From CAZTPC01 sp964615565 (lineage in GTDB: Bacteria > Patescibacteriota > Saccharimonadia > Saccharimonadales > AWTP1-31), in contig CAZTPC010000002.1 in NCBI GenBank assembly GCA_964615565.1, forward strand, positions 1 through 64,000: a stretch of 64,000 nt of DNA, written 5' to 3'. Below the pieces are notes generated by a model. It saw nothing but the letters and a program-made list of their open reading frames with translations, had not been told where the DNA came from and ran no database searches. Shown here one piece after another: positions 54,693-63,357 of the stretch. Every line of letters begins with the position of its first letter. Position 1 is the stretch's first letter. The position numbers were made by a program, and so were the translations under genes.

Positions 54693-55694
54693 CTATTTGA
54701 GTGGTTCTGCTCGATACCACTTTGGTGAGTTCTTAAGTAGCTTGTCTATTTGTGTATGAGTAAGAAGACCTTTTTGCGCACCCATGTGCTGAACTACGCT
54801 CATGGAGTTGATAGGACCCCATTGTAGCGCCCCTTCAATATCACTGCCCCGAATCAGAGCAGCTACAAACGTAGAGGTAAAGGCATCTCCAGCTCCGGTT
54901 CTCTCAAATGGTGGGGATGGATCTGGGTAGATAGGCATCTTGAGCCTTCGAGTGCCGTCGGATGCGTAAGCACCATCAGGACCATCGCTAATGACTACTG
55001 TCTTGGCACCAAGAGCATGGAGCTTATCAAACAGTTCGTTAAGATCTTCGTGTTTTCCACCAGTTATCAGTACAGCCTCTTCACGGTTTACGGCAAGCAC
55101 ATCAGACTGCTGGTAGATTCCCTTGAGTCGGTCAGCGCCCATCTTGATCTGGAATGTTCCTGGTTGAAATGCCAATTTAACATCTTCGTGTCTTGTTAGC
55201 CACTCTGCTAGTTCATCATGGAACTTCTCAGAGTCTTCGCCCATGGAAGTAAAATAGATCCACTTCGGCATCTCGCTAGGGCGCAGGTGTGGCCAGTGGT
55301 AGTCGTATGCCTCGTCATGCACTAAGATGGTTCGCTCTTCTTTGTACCAAAGCACATAGTGATGATTACTTGCTTTGCCGTGGTGGATTTTCATTAGGCT
55401 GGTGTCAACCTTCTCCTTCTCGAGTTGCAAGAGAATATCGCGACCAGACTGGTCGTTACCAACATTGGCGTGCAAGGCACTCTTGAGACCGAGTCGAGCA
55501 AAAGCAACGCTGGTATTGGCAGCGTTACCAACGGCAACAATATCTTCGGCGTGATCAAAAGCGATCTTTACCCCAAATGGTATCGCCAACCAAGTAGAAC
55601 CGTCCTTGTCGTGCTCTACTCTTTCTTCTTTGTCTAATAAGCGAATAAATGTGTCGGTTACGGTACCGCCCACCGATAGTACGTCTAGCGCCAT
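54693..55694 (-). CDS. PfkB-family carbohydrate kinase
   Basis: 333 residues of the ribokinase fold: VLSVGGTVTDTF start, AVGNAANTSVAFARLGLKSALHANVGND (PfkB signature 1 region), and the catalytic anion-hole motif ERTGAGDAFTSTFVAALIRG (Asp base in GAGD). The substrate cannot be read from sequence; neighbours of glycolysis and the pentose phosphate branch suggest a sugar or sugar phosphate, and it may stand in for a classical phosphofructokinase. AGAAGGGG lies before the ATG. Confidence 0.85.
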   Translation of the reverse strand: MALDVLSVGGTVTDTFIRLLDKEERVEHDKDGSTWLAIPFGVKIAFDHAEDIVAVGNAANTSVAFARLGLKSALHANVGNDQSGRDILLQLEKEKVDTSLMKIHHGKASNHHYVLWYKEERTILVHDEAYDYHWPHLRPSEMPKWIYFTSMGEDSEKFHDELAEWLTRHEDVKLAFQPGTFQIKMGADRLKGIYQQSDVLAVNREEAVLITGGKHEDLNELFDKLHALGAKTVVISDGPDGAYASDGTRRLKMPIYPDPSPPFERTGAGDAFTSTFVAALIRGSDIEGALQWGPINSMSVVQHMGAQKGLLTHTQIDKLLKNSPKWYRAEPLK

Positions 55695-55749
55695 GCCACC
55701 CCTTCTAACTCTATAAAATTGCTAAATTGCTTATGAATAAATTGTAGCA

Positions 55750-56667
55750 TTATTCGCCAGGTTTTGCTTTACCAGCTGCGTTAAAAGCGTCGAGCTTATC
55801 CTCAACTACTTCCTGAACGGCAGCAATAACCTGATCCATGAGCTTGATGACTGCAAACTCCGACTTGTTCTCCTTGAGAACTCTTTCTAGCGTATTACGA
55901 TAAGCTACGCGCATGTCAGAATTGATATTTATCTTACTAACGCCAATTCGTACAGCGTCTTCAAAGTAGTGTAACGGTGTACCACTACCACCATGAAGAC
56001 TAATATTGCAGTCAATAGCGTCTCGAACTGTTTGCAATAAAGCTAGGTCTAGCCGCTTAGGGACTGGGTAGGAGCCATGCAGGTTGCCTATAGCTGCAGC
56101 ATACGTATCAATGCCTGTCGCATCGACAAACTTCTTTGCACCCTCAGGAGTACTAAAGGTCTTCTTTATCTCTTCATAATCAAAGGCTTTGGTGAACTTG
56201 TTTGAGCCACCACCGAAGTAATGTGGCTCGCTCTCGACAATCGCACCAGTCTTTTTTGCGTACTCAACTACTTCTTTGGTCGCAGCGATAATGTGTTCTT
56301 CGGTTGCATCATGTTCTGCCTGCGATACGTCAATATGTATAAATTCAAAGCCGGCATCAATCCCAGCTTTTGCTGCTTCCACCGAAGGTGAGTGATCGAG
56401 GTTGATGTACATTTCTACACCGAATTCCGACTTGTAGTTGTCTACCATGTCTCGAACATTATTTAGACCAAGTAACTCTACTTCCCCATGGCTAACTTCT
56501 ACCAGAACAGGAGCATTCTTTACTACCGCTGCTTTAACGACAGCGATCAATGTTTCCTGGTTATCAAGATTGAAAGCACCCAACGCAAAATGCTCTTTGC
56601 GGGCTCGCTCTAAGGCCGCTCGAGCTGATGCGCAATTTCGTTTTGATTGTGCAATTGATGGTGGCAT
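55750..56667 (-). CDS. fba: class II fructose-bisphosphate aldolase family protein
   Basis: Zinc-dependent aldol cleavage of fructose 1,6-bisphosphate or a tagatose analogue. 305 residues: LGAFNLDNQETLIAVVKAA, zinc ligands in NLDHSPSVEAA, GNLHGSYP and SLHGGSGTP, and final NINSDMRVAYRNTL. Where many class II enzymes have DGS, this has HIDVSQAEHDATEEH, so the exact substrate is uncertain. GGAG precedes the ATG. Confidence 0.88.
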   Translation of the reverse strand: MPPSIAQSKRNCASARAALERARKEHFALGAFNLDNQETLIAVVKAAVVKNAPVLVEVSHGEVELLGLNNVRDMVDNYKSEFGVEMYINLDHSPSVEAAKAGIDAGFEFIHIDVSQAEHDATEEHIIAATKEVVEYAKKTGAIVESEPHYFGGGSNKFTKAFDYEEIKKTFSTPEGAKKFVDATGIDTYAAAIGNLHGSYPVPKRLDLALLQTVRDAIDCNISLHGGSGTPLHYFEDAVRIGVSKININSDMRVAYRNTLERVLKENKSEFAVIKLMDQVIAAVQEVVEDKLDAFNAAGKAKPGE

Positions 56668-56726
56668 GTCTTCTCCATTAATTTTAGTAGTAATAGTGCT
56701 TTTGCTTAAGATAAGAATACCATATA

Positions 56727-57368
56727 ATGAGTCTTGAATCGCTTATGGCTGAAAGACAAAACAACCTAAAATATGTACTACTCTGGCTTATTCCAACCTG
56801 GACGGAGTTGATTGTATATTTGTTTATTGTTCTTTTCACTGCACTGCTTTGCAGTCAGGATTTTATCAATAGTTTATTCTTCTCGAGCGGTGATTTTAAT
56901 CCAATCCGGGCAGGTATCGCTTCTATCGATACCCTCTTACGGCATTTTCTAGGCGAAAAAGTAGCCGGCGGTTTGTCTCTCGGAATCTTCTGGGGGATCA
57001 TCGGTCTAGCAGTTAATTTATTATGGTGGCTTGGGAACAACTTCTCGACAGAGTTAAACAACGATCTTGTGTTTAGTAAGTATGTGCATCCTAAAGATGC
57101 CGATCCCAACTCTCAGATACGTGAACTGATCATTCGAACGATTGTCCGAACAGTGACAGCTATTATTGGCCTAAGTTATCTTAACTATGTTCTAAGCCAA
57201 GGTATGCCAAACATTACTAACCGTTTTGCATCAATATTTCAAAATTGGTCAGTAGTTAACCAGTGGCAACCACTACTTACAACAATTGCTTACGAAGTAC
57301 TGATGCTTCATGGGTTTGTTGTGCTAACACGAATAATACTACTCCGTAAGCAGATTCTTAGTAGTTAG
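56727..57368 (+). CDS. multi-pass membrane protein of unknown function
   Basis: 213 residues with four to five hydrophobic segments (about 17-43, 78-103, 130-150, 180-205) and a soluble loop (NDLVFSKYVHPKDADPNSQIRE). No family recognised. A TATAAT sequence overlaps the first ATG (56723-56728), so the second ATG at 56745 may be the real start with that box as its -10. Its end overlaps the transketolase gene on the other strand by 4 bases. Confidence 0.55.
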   Translation: MSLESLMAERQNNLKYVLLWLIPTWTELIVYLFIVLFTALLCSQDFINSLFFSSGDFNPIRAGIASIDTLLRHFLGEKVAGGLSLGIFWGIIGLAVNLLWWLGNNFSTELNNDLVFSKYVHPKDADPNSQIRELIIRTIVRTVTAIIGLSYLNYVLSQGMPNITNRFASIFQNWSVVNQWQPLLTTIAYEVLMLHGFVVLTRIILLRKQILSS

Positions 57369-58345
57369 TCTTTAGAGAGAACTCGATGTACCTGCAGGGC
57401 TATATGTTTGGCCGTTAGCCCAAAATGCTCTAATAGTTCGTCTGGCTGCCCTGATTCGCCGAAACGATCTTTGATCCCCATGCGATGCAGTGGTGCTGGG
57501 TGTTCTTCAGCTAATAGTTCCGCAATCGCACCACCAAGACCTCCGGCGATTTGTGCTTCCTCAACCGAGATAGCACGACCAGTCTTCTTTATGCTGGCGA
57601 GAATTGTAACAGCATCCAAAGGTTTTATGGTTGGGATATGCACGACTTCTGCTGAGACCTTATCTTTTGCTAGTTTTTCAGCTGCAGCTAGTGCTTGGTA
57701 GGTCATTGTACCGGTTGCAAAAAGAGTAATGTCTGTCCCTTCACGTAGTACATATGCCTTGCCGATTTGAAAAGGCGTCTTGTCCGTAGTGAATACCGGT
57801 GTGGCCTCCCTGGCCAATCGCAGATAAGCTGGTCGATTGTCCTTTGCAAGAGCAAGCGTAGCTCTCTCGGCCTCTAAGCTGTCACCCGGTACCACAACGA
57901 CCATGTTTGGAAGTACGCGCATTAGTGCGATATCTTCGAGCATCTGGTGAGTGGCTCCATCTGGCCCAACCGAAATGCCGGCATGTGACCCAACAATCTT
58001 AACAGGCCGATCATTCAAACATATAGTTGTGCGGATTTGTTCCCAGTTTCTACCTGGGCTAAATGCTGCATACGAACTAACGAATGGGATCTTACCCATT
58101 GCTGCCATACCAGAACCAACCGTCACTAGATTCTGCTCAGCGACACCAATCTCGATAAATCTGTCAGGAAAGGCATCTTTGAATAAGCTCATTTGTGTGG
58201 AGTCGGTTAAGTCTGCACATGCTGCGACTATATTCTTGTTAGCCTCTCCAGCAGACTGTAATCCACGGCCAAACCCCTTGCGTATTGGTTCTGATCCGAT
58301 ATTTTCATCCAGGATGTTAGTAACAAGGTTGTATGGATTACTCAT
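57365..58345 (-). CDS. transketolase, C-terminal subunit
   Basis: 326 residues covering the pyrimidine-binding and C-terminal domains: CADLTDSTQMSLFKDAFPDRFIEIGVAEQNLVTVGSGMA (Glu that activates thiamine diphosphate is in VAEQN), SHAGISVGPDGATHQMLEDIALMR, and the C-terminal Rossmann domain. It overlaps the N-terminal subunit gene by 8 bases; together they make one two-chain transketolase of the non-oxidative pentose phosphate pathway. Confidence 0.92.
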   Translation of the reverse strand: MSNPYNLVTNILDENIGSEPIRKGFGRGLQSAGEANKNIVAACADLTDSTQMSLFKDAFPDRFIEIGVAEQNLVTVGSGMAAMGKIPFVSSYAAFSPGRNWEQIRTTICLNDRPVKIVGSHAGISVGPDGATHQMLEDIALMRVLPNMVVVVPGDSLEAERATLALAKDNRPAYLRLAREATPVFTTDKTPFQIGKAYVLREGTDITLFATGTMTYQALAAAEKLAKDKVSAEVVHIPTIKPLDAVTILASIKKTGRAISVEEAQIAGGLGGAIAELLAEEHPAPLHRMGIKDRFGESGQPDELLEHFGLTAKHIALQVHRVLSKD

Positions 58346-59192
58346 GTTCGCCTCTGATCTTGCCTTTTAGTGTCCGTAGGTCATGTAAGGCTTCTTTGGC
58401 TTGTTTGTGATCTGGCGGCATGCCATGCCAATGGAAGTCGCCTTCCATGAAATCAACTCCCTTTCCAGCAATAGTATGGGCAATGATAACTACTGGCTTG
58501 TTTGCCACCGAACGTGCCATGGCGCAGGCATCAATAACGGCTTCGATATTATTCCCATCGATCTCTAGTACATGCCAACCAAATGCTTCCCACTTTTCTT
58601 TAAGATCCTCAAGTGGCATCACCAACTCGGTCGGTCCATCGATCTGAATGTTGTTTCGGTCTATGATCCCGATTAAATTCCCCAATTTGTATTTACCAGC
58701 AAGCATAGCGCCTTCCCAGATGTTGCCTTCGTCTAACTCGCCATCACCCATCACTACGTACACGTAACGATGTTTCTCACCGTCCATTCGCAGGGCAAGT
58801 GCCATACCGGCTGCCTGACTAAGCCCGCTACCCAAAGGTCCGCTGGTTGTTTCCATACCTGGGAGTTTTAGGCGCTCTGGATGACCTTGCAGCCTTGACC
58901 CAAACTTGCGGAGGGTTTGTAGTTCGTCTCTGTCGAAGTACCCAGCATTTGCCATAGCTGCATAGCGGACCGGTACGCAGTGGCCATTGCTTAGTAGTAA
59001 TATATCTCGCTCTTCCCAATCGGGGTTCTTGGGATCATGTTTAAGTACGTCAAAATACAGAGCGGTAAAGATATCGGCTAATCCTAGTGGGCCGGCGCTG
59101 TGACCGCTACCAGCATGCTCTAGCATTCGTATAATATCCTCACGAATAGCCTCGGCTTTTAGTTCCAATTCAGTGATAGAAAGTGTGCCCAT
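58338..59192 (-). CDS. transketolase, N-terminal subunit
   Basis: 284 residues carrying the thiamine diphosphate-binding domain: AGSGHSAGPLGLADIFTALYF, GHPERLKLPGMETTSGPLGSGLSQAAGMALA and the metal/ThDP motif MGDGELDEGNIWEGAMLAGKYKLGNLIGIIDRNN. First half of the split enzyme, upstream of and overlapping its partner; its ATG is one base from the rpe stop. Confidence 0.93.
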   Translation of the reverse strand: MGTLSITELELKAEAIREDIIRMLEHAGSGHSAGPLGLADIFTALYFDVLKHDPKNPDWEERDILLLSNGHCVPVRYAAMANAGYFDRDELQTLRKFGSRLQGHPERLKLPGMETTSGPLGSGLSQAAGMALALRMDGEKHRYVYVVMGDGELDEGNIWEGAMLAGKYKLGNLIGIIDRNNIQIDGPTELVMPLEDLKEKWEAFGWHVLEIDGNNIEAVIDACAMARSVANKPVVIIAHTIAGKGVDFMEGDFHWHGMPPDHKQAKEALHDLRTLKGKIRGEHE

Positions 59193-59825
59193 TTAATCCC
59201 CGCTTATGCTTTCTAGTGTAGCATAGGCTTTGTCCGGATCCTGAGCCCGATGTATACCTCCACCGACGTTAAGTACATCGATACCGCCCGTTACTAGCCG
59301 CTTAGCATTATCGGTATCAATCCCTCCATCCCAGCCGATTTCGAGATCCGGCTTAATTTCTCGCAGTTCACGGACTTTAGAAAGTAGAGCAAGATTTACA
59401 TGCCCACCGAAATGCCCTAGATCACCACTAAATATAAGGACGTGATCAATATCTTTTAAAGCAGCTTGTACTTTTTCAACCGGTGTATCTTGCAGTAATG
59501 CCACGCCAACTTTAATGCCAACATCAATAAGGGGCTTCATCACTTCATAGAAGTTACCGACACTCTCTGCATGTACAATGACGAGATTAGGTTTAAGTTT
59601 TATGATCTCTGGAATGAATGGCGCGACCGTTTCGTACATAAGATGGATATCAACCTGCACACCATCTGGCCACCAGACATGCTTTAGATCAATTAGTTTT
59701 ACTGGAGCAAATACGCCATCAGCTAGATCAATATGCACTCGCTTGGCAAATGGTTTAATCCGTTCCATCTGCTCGCGGTACTCGTGTGGCTCGGTGGCAG
59801 TGATTGTTGGGCAAACTACAGCCAC
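59193..59825 (-). CDS. rpe: ribulose-phosphate 3-epimerase family protein
   Basis: Interconverts ribulose 5-phosphate and xylulose 5-phosphate. About 210 residues using the GTG at 59825, 1 base after the rpiB stop; the open frame starts earlier, but that part overlaps rpiB. TIM-barrel blocks: PTITATEPHEYREQM (family PSILSADF), HIDLADGVFAP, DIHLM, and phosphate loops GWDGGID and LNVGGGIH. The first motif is divergent (CPTITA for PSILSA), so substrate specificity is likely but not certain. Confidence 0.85.
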   Translation of the reverse strand: MAVVCPTITATEPHEYREQMERIKPFAKRVHIDLADGVFAPVKLIDLKHVWWPDGVQVDIHLMYETVAPFIPEIIKLKPNLVIVHAESVGNFYEVMKPLIDVGIKVGVALLQDTPVEKVQAALKDIDHVLIFSGDLGHFGGHVNLALLSKVRELREIKPDLEIGWDGGIDTDNAKRLVTGGIDVLNVGGGIHRAQDPDKAYATLESISGD

Positions 59826-59826
59826 G

Positions 59827-60267
59827 CTATTGATCCAATTCTTTGATTCGTCGTATATACCGCGGCGCTTCACCAAATGGTGTGTTCAGGAATGCTTCCA
59901 CAATAGTATTGGCTAGGTCGTCCTTCAGAATTTTAGCCGGCAATGCGAGCACATTCACATCGTCATCATTACGCGCAGATCTGACAGACTCAAGATCGTA
60001 TCCTAAACATGCACGGATTCCTTTGTACCTGTTTGCGGCAATCATGATACCTTGGCCACTACCACATATAAGGATCCCCCTAGCATCTTCGTCGTTACTA
60101 GCTAACACGTCATTAACTACCCGCGCTGCAAAAACTGGGTAATCGTCTTCCGGGTCGAGGCGCTCGTTGCCATCGTCGTGGACGTCGTAGCCTGATTGCG
60201 CGAGATAACGAATTAATTCGCCCCGCAAATTAAACCCGTTATGATCAGCCCCAATATAAATGATCAC
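59827..60267 (-). CDS. rpiB: ribose-5-phosphate isomerase B
   Basis: 146 residues, complete length. Start IGADHNGFNLRGELIRYL has the phosphate/substrate residues; ILICGSGQGIMIAANRYKGIRACL holds the catalytic Cys and oxyanion loop; NDDDVNVLALP and VEAFLNTPF follow. It precedes rpe and the transketolase genes, giving a complete non-oxidative branch apart from transaldolase. Confidence 0.94.
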   Translation of the reverse strand: MIIYIGADHNGFNLRGELIRYLAQSGYDVHDDGNERLDPEDDYPVFAARVVNDVLASNDEDARGILICGSGQGIMIAANRYKGIRACLGYDLESVRSARNDDDVNVLALPAKILKDDLANTIVEAFLNTPFGEAPRYIRRIKELDQ

Positions 60268-60269
60268 GA

Positions 60270-61304
60270 CTAATCCTTATGGTGTGCGCCCTTTTGATGA
60301 AGAATCCTGCCCGTGTCTGCCACAACTTCTACCAAACGGTTACTATATCCCCACTCGTTGTCATACCAGATGACAACTTTTGCAAGGTTTCCAGCTACGA
60401 CATTAGTAAGGAGTGAATCAACAATACCTGAGTGGCTGTTACCGATGTAATCACTACTTACGAGTGCTTCCTCGCTGTAGCCAATAATGCCTTGATAAAA
60501 TGGCTCTTTACTAGCTTTCTTGAGTACTGCATTTATTTCTTCTTTTGTAGTGTCCTTGCTCAAGAGGAGTGTCACATCACTCAGGCTAACCACTGGAGTT
60601 GGAACACGTACACTAAGTCCATCGAACTTTCCTTTGAGCTGAGGTACGGTAAGGGCTACAGCAATTGCAGCTCCTGTGCTGGTTGGGACAATGTTCTCTG
60701 CTGCCGAGCGTCCTTCTCGTAGATCTTTTGCAGGTGCATCCTGCAGTACCTGGCTGGCTGTATAGCTGTGAACAGTCGTGAGCATAGCTTTCTCGATGCC
60801 AAACTCGGCATCAAGAAGCGCCATTACAGCTGCAATAGAGTTTGTAGTACAGCTGGCGTTACTGATAACGTCTGTTGCGCCCTCTAGCTTATCTTCGTTA
60901 GCACCAATAACAAGCGTATCTACGCCATCACTTTTGGTCGGACCAGATATAACAACTCGTTTTGCCCCAGCCTTTAGGTGCAGTTCAGCGTCCTCTTTGT
61001 TAGTGAAACGACCGGTAGATTCAATAACTACGTCTACCTTTAGTTTTTCCCATGGAAGGGCGGCAGGATCTTTTTCGGCAGTAATAGGTATCTTGTGGCC
61101 ATCAACAATAATGTGATGCTCGTCTGACTCTACCTTGTGGTCGTAGGTGCCATAGTTACTGTCGTGTTTTAAGAGGTAAGCAAGAACATCAGTACTAGTT
61201 AGGTCGTTAACAGCGACAATCTCGACGTCAGCTCGATCAAATGCAATTTTGAATGCATTTCTGCCGATACGTCCAAAGCCGTTAATTGCAACACGTGTTT
61301 TCAT
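60270..61304 (-). CDS. gapA: glyceraldehyde-3-phosphate dehydrogenase
   Basis: Central glycolytic dehydrogenase, about 344 residues. NAD-binding GFGRIGRNAFK, catalytic Cys in SNASCTTNSIAAVM (about 152), RVPTPVVSLSDV, and WYDNEWGYSNR. An ATG exists at 61310, but the GGGGG Shine-Dalgarno spaces properly to the second ATG at 61304. It starts the minus-strand run gap-rpiB-rpe-tktN-tktC. Confidence 0.96.
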   Translation of the reverse strand: MKTRVAINGFGRIGRNAFKIAFDRADVEIVAVNDLTSTDVLAYLLKHDSNYGTYDHKVESDEHHIIVDGHKIPITAEKDPAALPWEKLKVDVVIESTGRFTNKEDAELHLKAGAKRVVISGPTKSDGVDTLVIGANEDKLEGATDVISNASCTTNSIAAVMALLDAEFGIEKAMLTTVHSYTASQVLQDAPAKDLREGRSAAENIVPTSTGAAIAVALTVPQLKGKFDGLSVRVPTPVVSLSDVTLLLSKDTTKEEINAVLKKASKEPFYQGIIGYSEEALVSSDYIGNSHSGIVDSLLTNVVAGNLAKVVIWYDNEWGYSNRLVEVVADTGRILHQKGAHHKD

Positions 61305-61344
61305 AGTCATTACCCCCTAGAATTTTTTGAAATCTTATACAATA

Positions 61345-61373
61345 AGCATAACTGATTTCGCCCCTGGGAGCAA
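61345..61373 (-). promoter_or_regulatory. promoter of the gap operon
   Basis: TTGCTC (61368-61373), 17-base spacer, TATGCT (61345-61350). The implied leader is about 33 bases and carries the GGGGG Shine-Dalgarno. Confidence 0.6.
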
Positions 61374-61389
61374 CGAACTAACTATCTAC

Positions 61390-61923
61390 TTAGGCTTCTT
61401 TGGTCCAGCGCTCTTGACACTCTTTGATACAAGCAATTGCTGCCGTTGCATCACCCCAGCCGAGTACTTTTGTACTTCCTGGCTTCTTGAGGTCTTTGTA
61501 ATGGGTAAAGTGGTGTTCAAGCTGTTGCTTGAGTCGTTCAGTAAGATCATCTAGAGAATTGATAGCGTCTCCGGTATTGCGATCGTCGGCTGGAACGCAG
61601 ACAACTTTATGATCCATCTCCCCGTCATCCTCGAAGTTAAGGATACCAATAACTTTTGCGTTTACATTTACACCCATCTGAATACCTTCATCGCAGATTA
61701 CGAGTGTGTCTAGCTCATCACCATCCTCGTCGAGCGTTTGTGGGATGAAACCATAGTTACATGGTTTTGCAAAAATCGCTGGCTCTACACGATCAAGTTC
61801 GAAGATCGCTTTTTTGCGGTTCCACTCAACTTTGAGCATTGAACCTTTTGCGATTTCGATCACTGTATTAATAAGTCCATTTTCGACATCACCAGCATCA
61901 AGAATTTGGTTAAAATCAGCCAT
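61390..61923 (-). CDS. ppa: inorganic pyrophosphatase (family I)
   Basis: Hydrolyses pyrophosphate to drive biosynthesis. 177 residues: KKAIFELDRVEP, PCNYGFIPQTLDEDGDELDTLVICDE (the signature with metal-binding Asp) and HHFTHYKDLKK. AAGGAG precedes the ATG. It lies upstream of gap with 80 bases between. Confidence 0.95.
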   Translation of the reverse strand: MADFNQILDAGDVENGLINTVIEIAKGSMLKVEWNRKKAIFELDRVEPAIFAKPCNYGFIPQTLDEDGDELDTLVICDEGIQMGVNVNAKVIGILNFEDDGEMDHKVVCVPADDRNTGDAINSLDDLTERLKQQLEHHFTHYKDLKKPGSTKVLGWGDATAAIACIKECQERWTKEA

Positions 61924-61990
61924 AAGATACTCCTTTTTACACCTTACATTTGGGATTTCTAATCAGTTATATTGTACACTACTATTAACG

Positions 61991-62683
61991 ATGAAAGTAA
62001 TTGGTCACCGAGGGGCAGCTGGTCTTGCCCCCGAAAACAGTATTCGTGGCATTAAAGCTGCAATTAAAGCCGGAGTGGACGGTATTGAGTTTGATGTGCG
62101 ACTCAGCAAGGACAAGCAACTCTTTCTGTGTCATGATCCCACACTCGAACGAACGCACGACGTTGACAAGCATATCCGCACACTTACTTCCAAGCAGCTC
62201 AAGAGATTAAAAGGTAAAGATGGTGACCATATACCAACGCTAGAAGAGGCTTTGGAGGCAAGCGGCAATACTCCAGTGTACATTGAAGCAAAAGCTCGCG
62301 GATGGGCCAAGCCGCTAGCAAATGCCCTTGCTAAGCACCCTAAAAAACAACAAATCAATGTCATTGCGTTTAATCACCAGGAACTGTTTGAGTTTACAGA
62401 ATATTGTCCGGATATAACTACATATGTATTAGAGCAAAACAACCCATTTGATGCCATCAACGCGGCACAAGTGTACGGATTTAGCGGTATAGACGTGAAC
62501 TACTGGACTATGAATCCACTGGTGTACTTCCTTGCCAAGCGTCACGATCTGGGTATTATCGTCTACACATCCAACAAGACCTGGATCGCATCACTACTCA
62601 AAAAGTTGTATCCAAATATCGCAATCACCACCAATGTCCCGCATACCATGCAACACTTACGTGACGAAGTTCAAGCAAAATAA
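61991..62683 (+). CDS. glycerophosphodiester phosphodiesterase family protein
   Basis: 230 residues from ATG 61991. TIM-barrel GDPD motifs: VIGHRGAAGLAPENS, GIEFDVRLSKDKQLFLCHDPTLERT (metal and catalytic Glu, Asp and His) and YIEAKARG. No signal peptide, so cytoplasmic. It would release glycerol 3-phosphate from lipid-derived diesters. TACTAT ends 5 bases before the ATG with TTCTAA 17 bases further up. Confidence 0.88.
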   Translation: MKVIGHRGAAGLAPENSIRGIKAAIKAGVDGIEFDVRLSKDKQLFLCHDPTLERTHDVDKHIRTLTSKQLKRLKGKDGDHIPTLEEALEASGNTPVYIEAKARGWAKPLANALAKHPKKQQINVIAFNHQELFEFTEYCPDITTYVLEQNNPFDAINAAQVYGFSGIDVNYWTMNPLVYFLAKRHDLGIIVYTSNKTWIASLLKKLYPNIAITTNVPHTMQHLRDEVQAK

Positions 62684-62685
62684 CT

Positions 62686-63357
62686 ATGAAAGCAACTCTT
62701 GATCACATTGTTCATGAGGCAGACACAATATCTACTTTTTGGTTTAGGCCTGAGCGCCCACTCCGCTACGTTGCCGGTCAGTTTGTTGAGCTTACCATCC
62801 CACACGATTCACCTGATGATCGAGGTGTAAAACGTTGGTTTACGCTATCTTCTGCGCCTGGGCACGAACTGGTTTCAATAACGACAAAACATGCCGAGAA
62901 ACCAAGCAGCTTCAAACAACACCTCTGGAGTTTGCAACCCGGGCAAAGCGTAGATATAAGCGAACCAATGGGCGACTTTGTTCTGCCTAAAGATGACCGA
63001 CAGAAACTTGTCTTTGTGGCTGGCGGAATTGGCATTACACCATTTCATAGCATCATACAGTGGCTAGCTGACACTAATCAGAGCCGAGAGATTACATTCA
63101 TTTACAGCGTACACAACTCATCAGAACTTGTATTCCAGGATGTGTTTAATCAACCATACATAAAGATTGTTGAGCGGATTGAGCAGCCTAACCTGACCGC
63201 GAACGAAATTATTACTATTGCTGGTGGAATTGATGACAAGCAGGTTTTTATTTCTGGACCAGAGCCAATGACCGAAGCTATCGTCGATCAGTTCAAGAAG
63301 CTTGGTGTTACCCAGGAACAACTGATAACTGACTATTTCCCAGGATATCCCGCTTAG
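62686..63357 (+). CDS. FAD/NAD(P)-binding oxidoreductase, FNR-like
   Basis: 223 residues of the ferredoxin-NADP reductase fold: FAD site RWFTLSSAPG (RxYS/T type), SEPMGDFVLP, nucleotide-binding GGIGITPFHSIIQW, FIYSVHNSSELVF and the C-terminal GPEPMTEAIVDQFKKLG. No iron-sulfur domain is fused, so the electron partner is unknown. It starts 2 bases after the GDPD gene and is probably in the same transcript. Confidence 0.88.
   Translation: MKATLDHIVHEADTISTFWFRPERPLRYVAGQFVELTIPHDSPDDRGVKRWFTLSSAPGHELVSITTKHAEKPSSFKQHLWSLQPGQSVDISEPMGDFVLPKDDRQKLVFVAGGIGITPFHSIIQWLADTNQSREITFIYSVHNSSELVFQDVFNQPYIKIVERIEQPNLTANEIITIAGGIDDKQVFISGPEPMTEAIVDQFKKLGVTQEQLITDYFPGYPA

Noticed and set aside
59826..59876. 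Upstream start for the Rpe protein
   Set aside because: It lies inside rpiB; a GTG just after the rpiB stop fits the family start.
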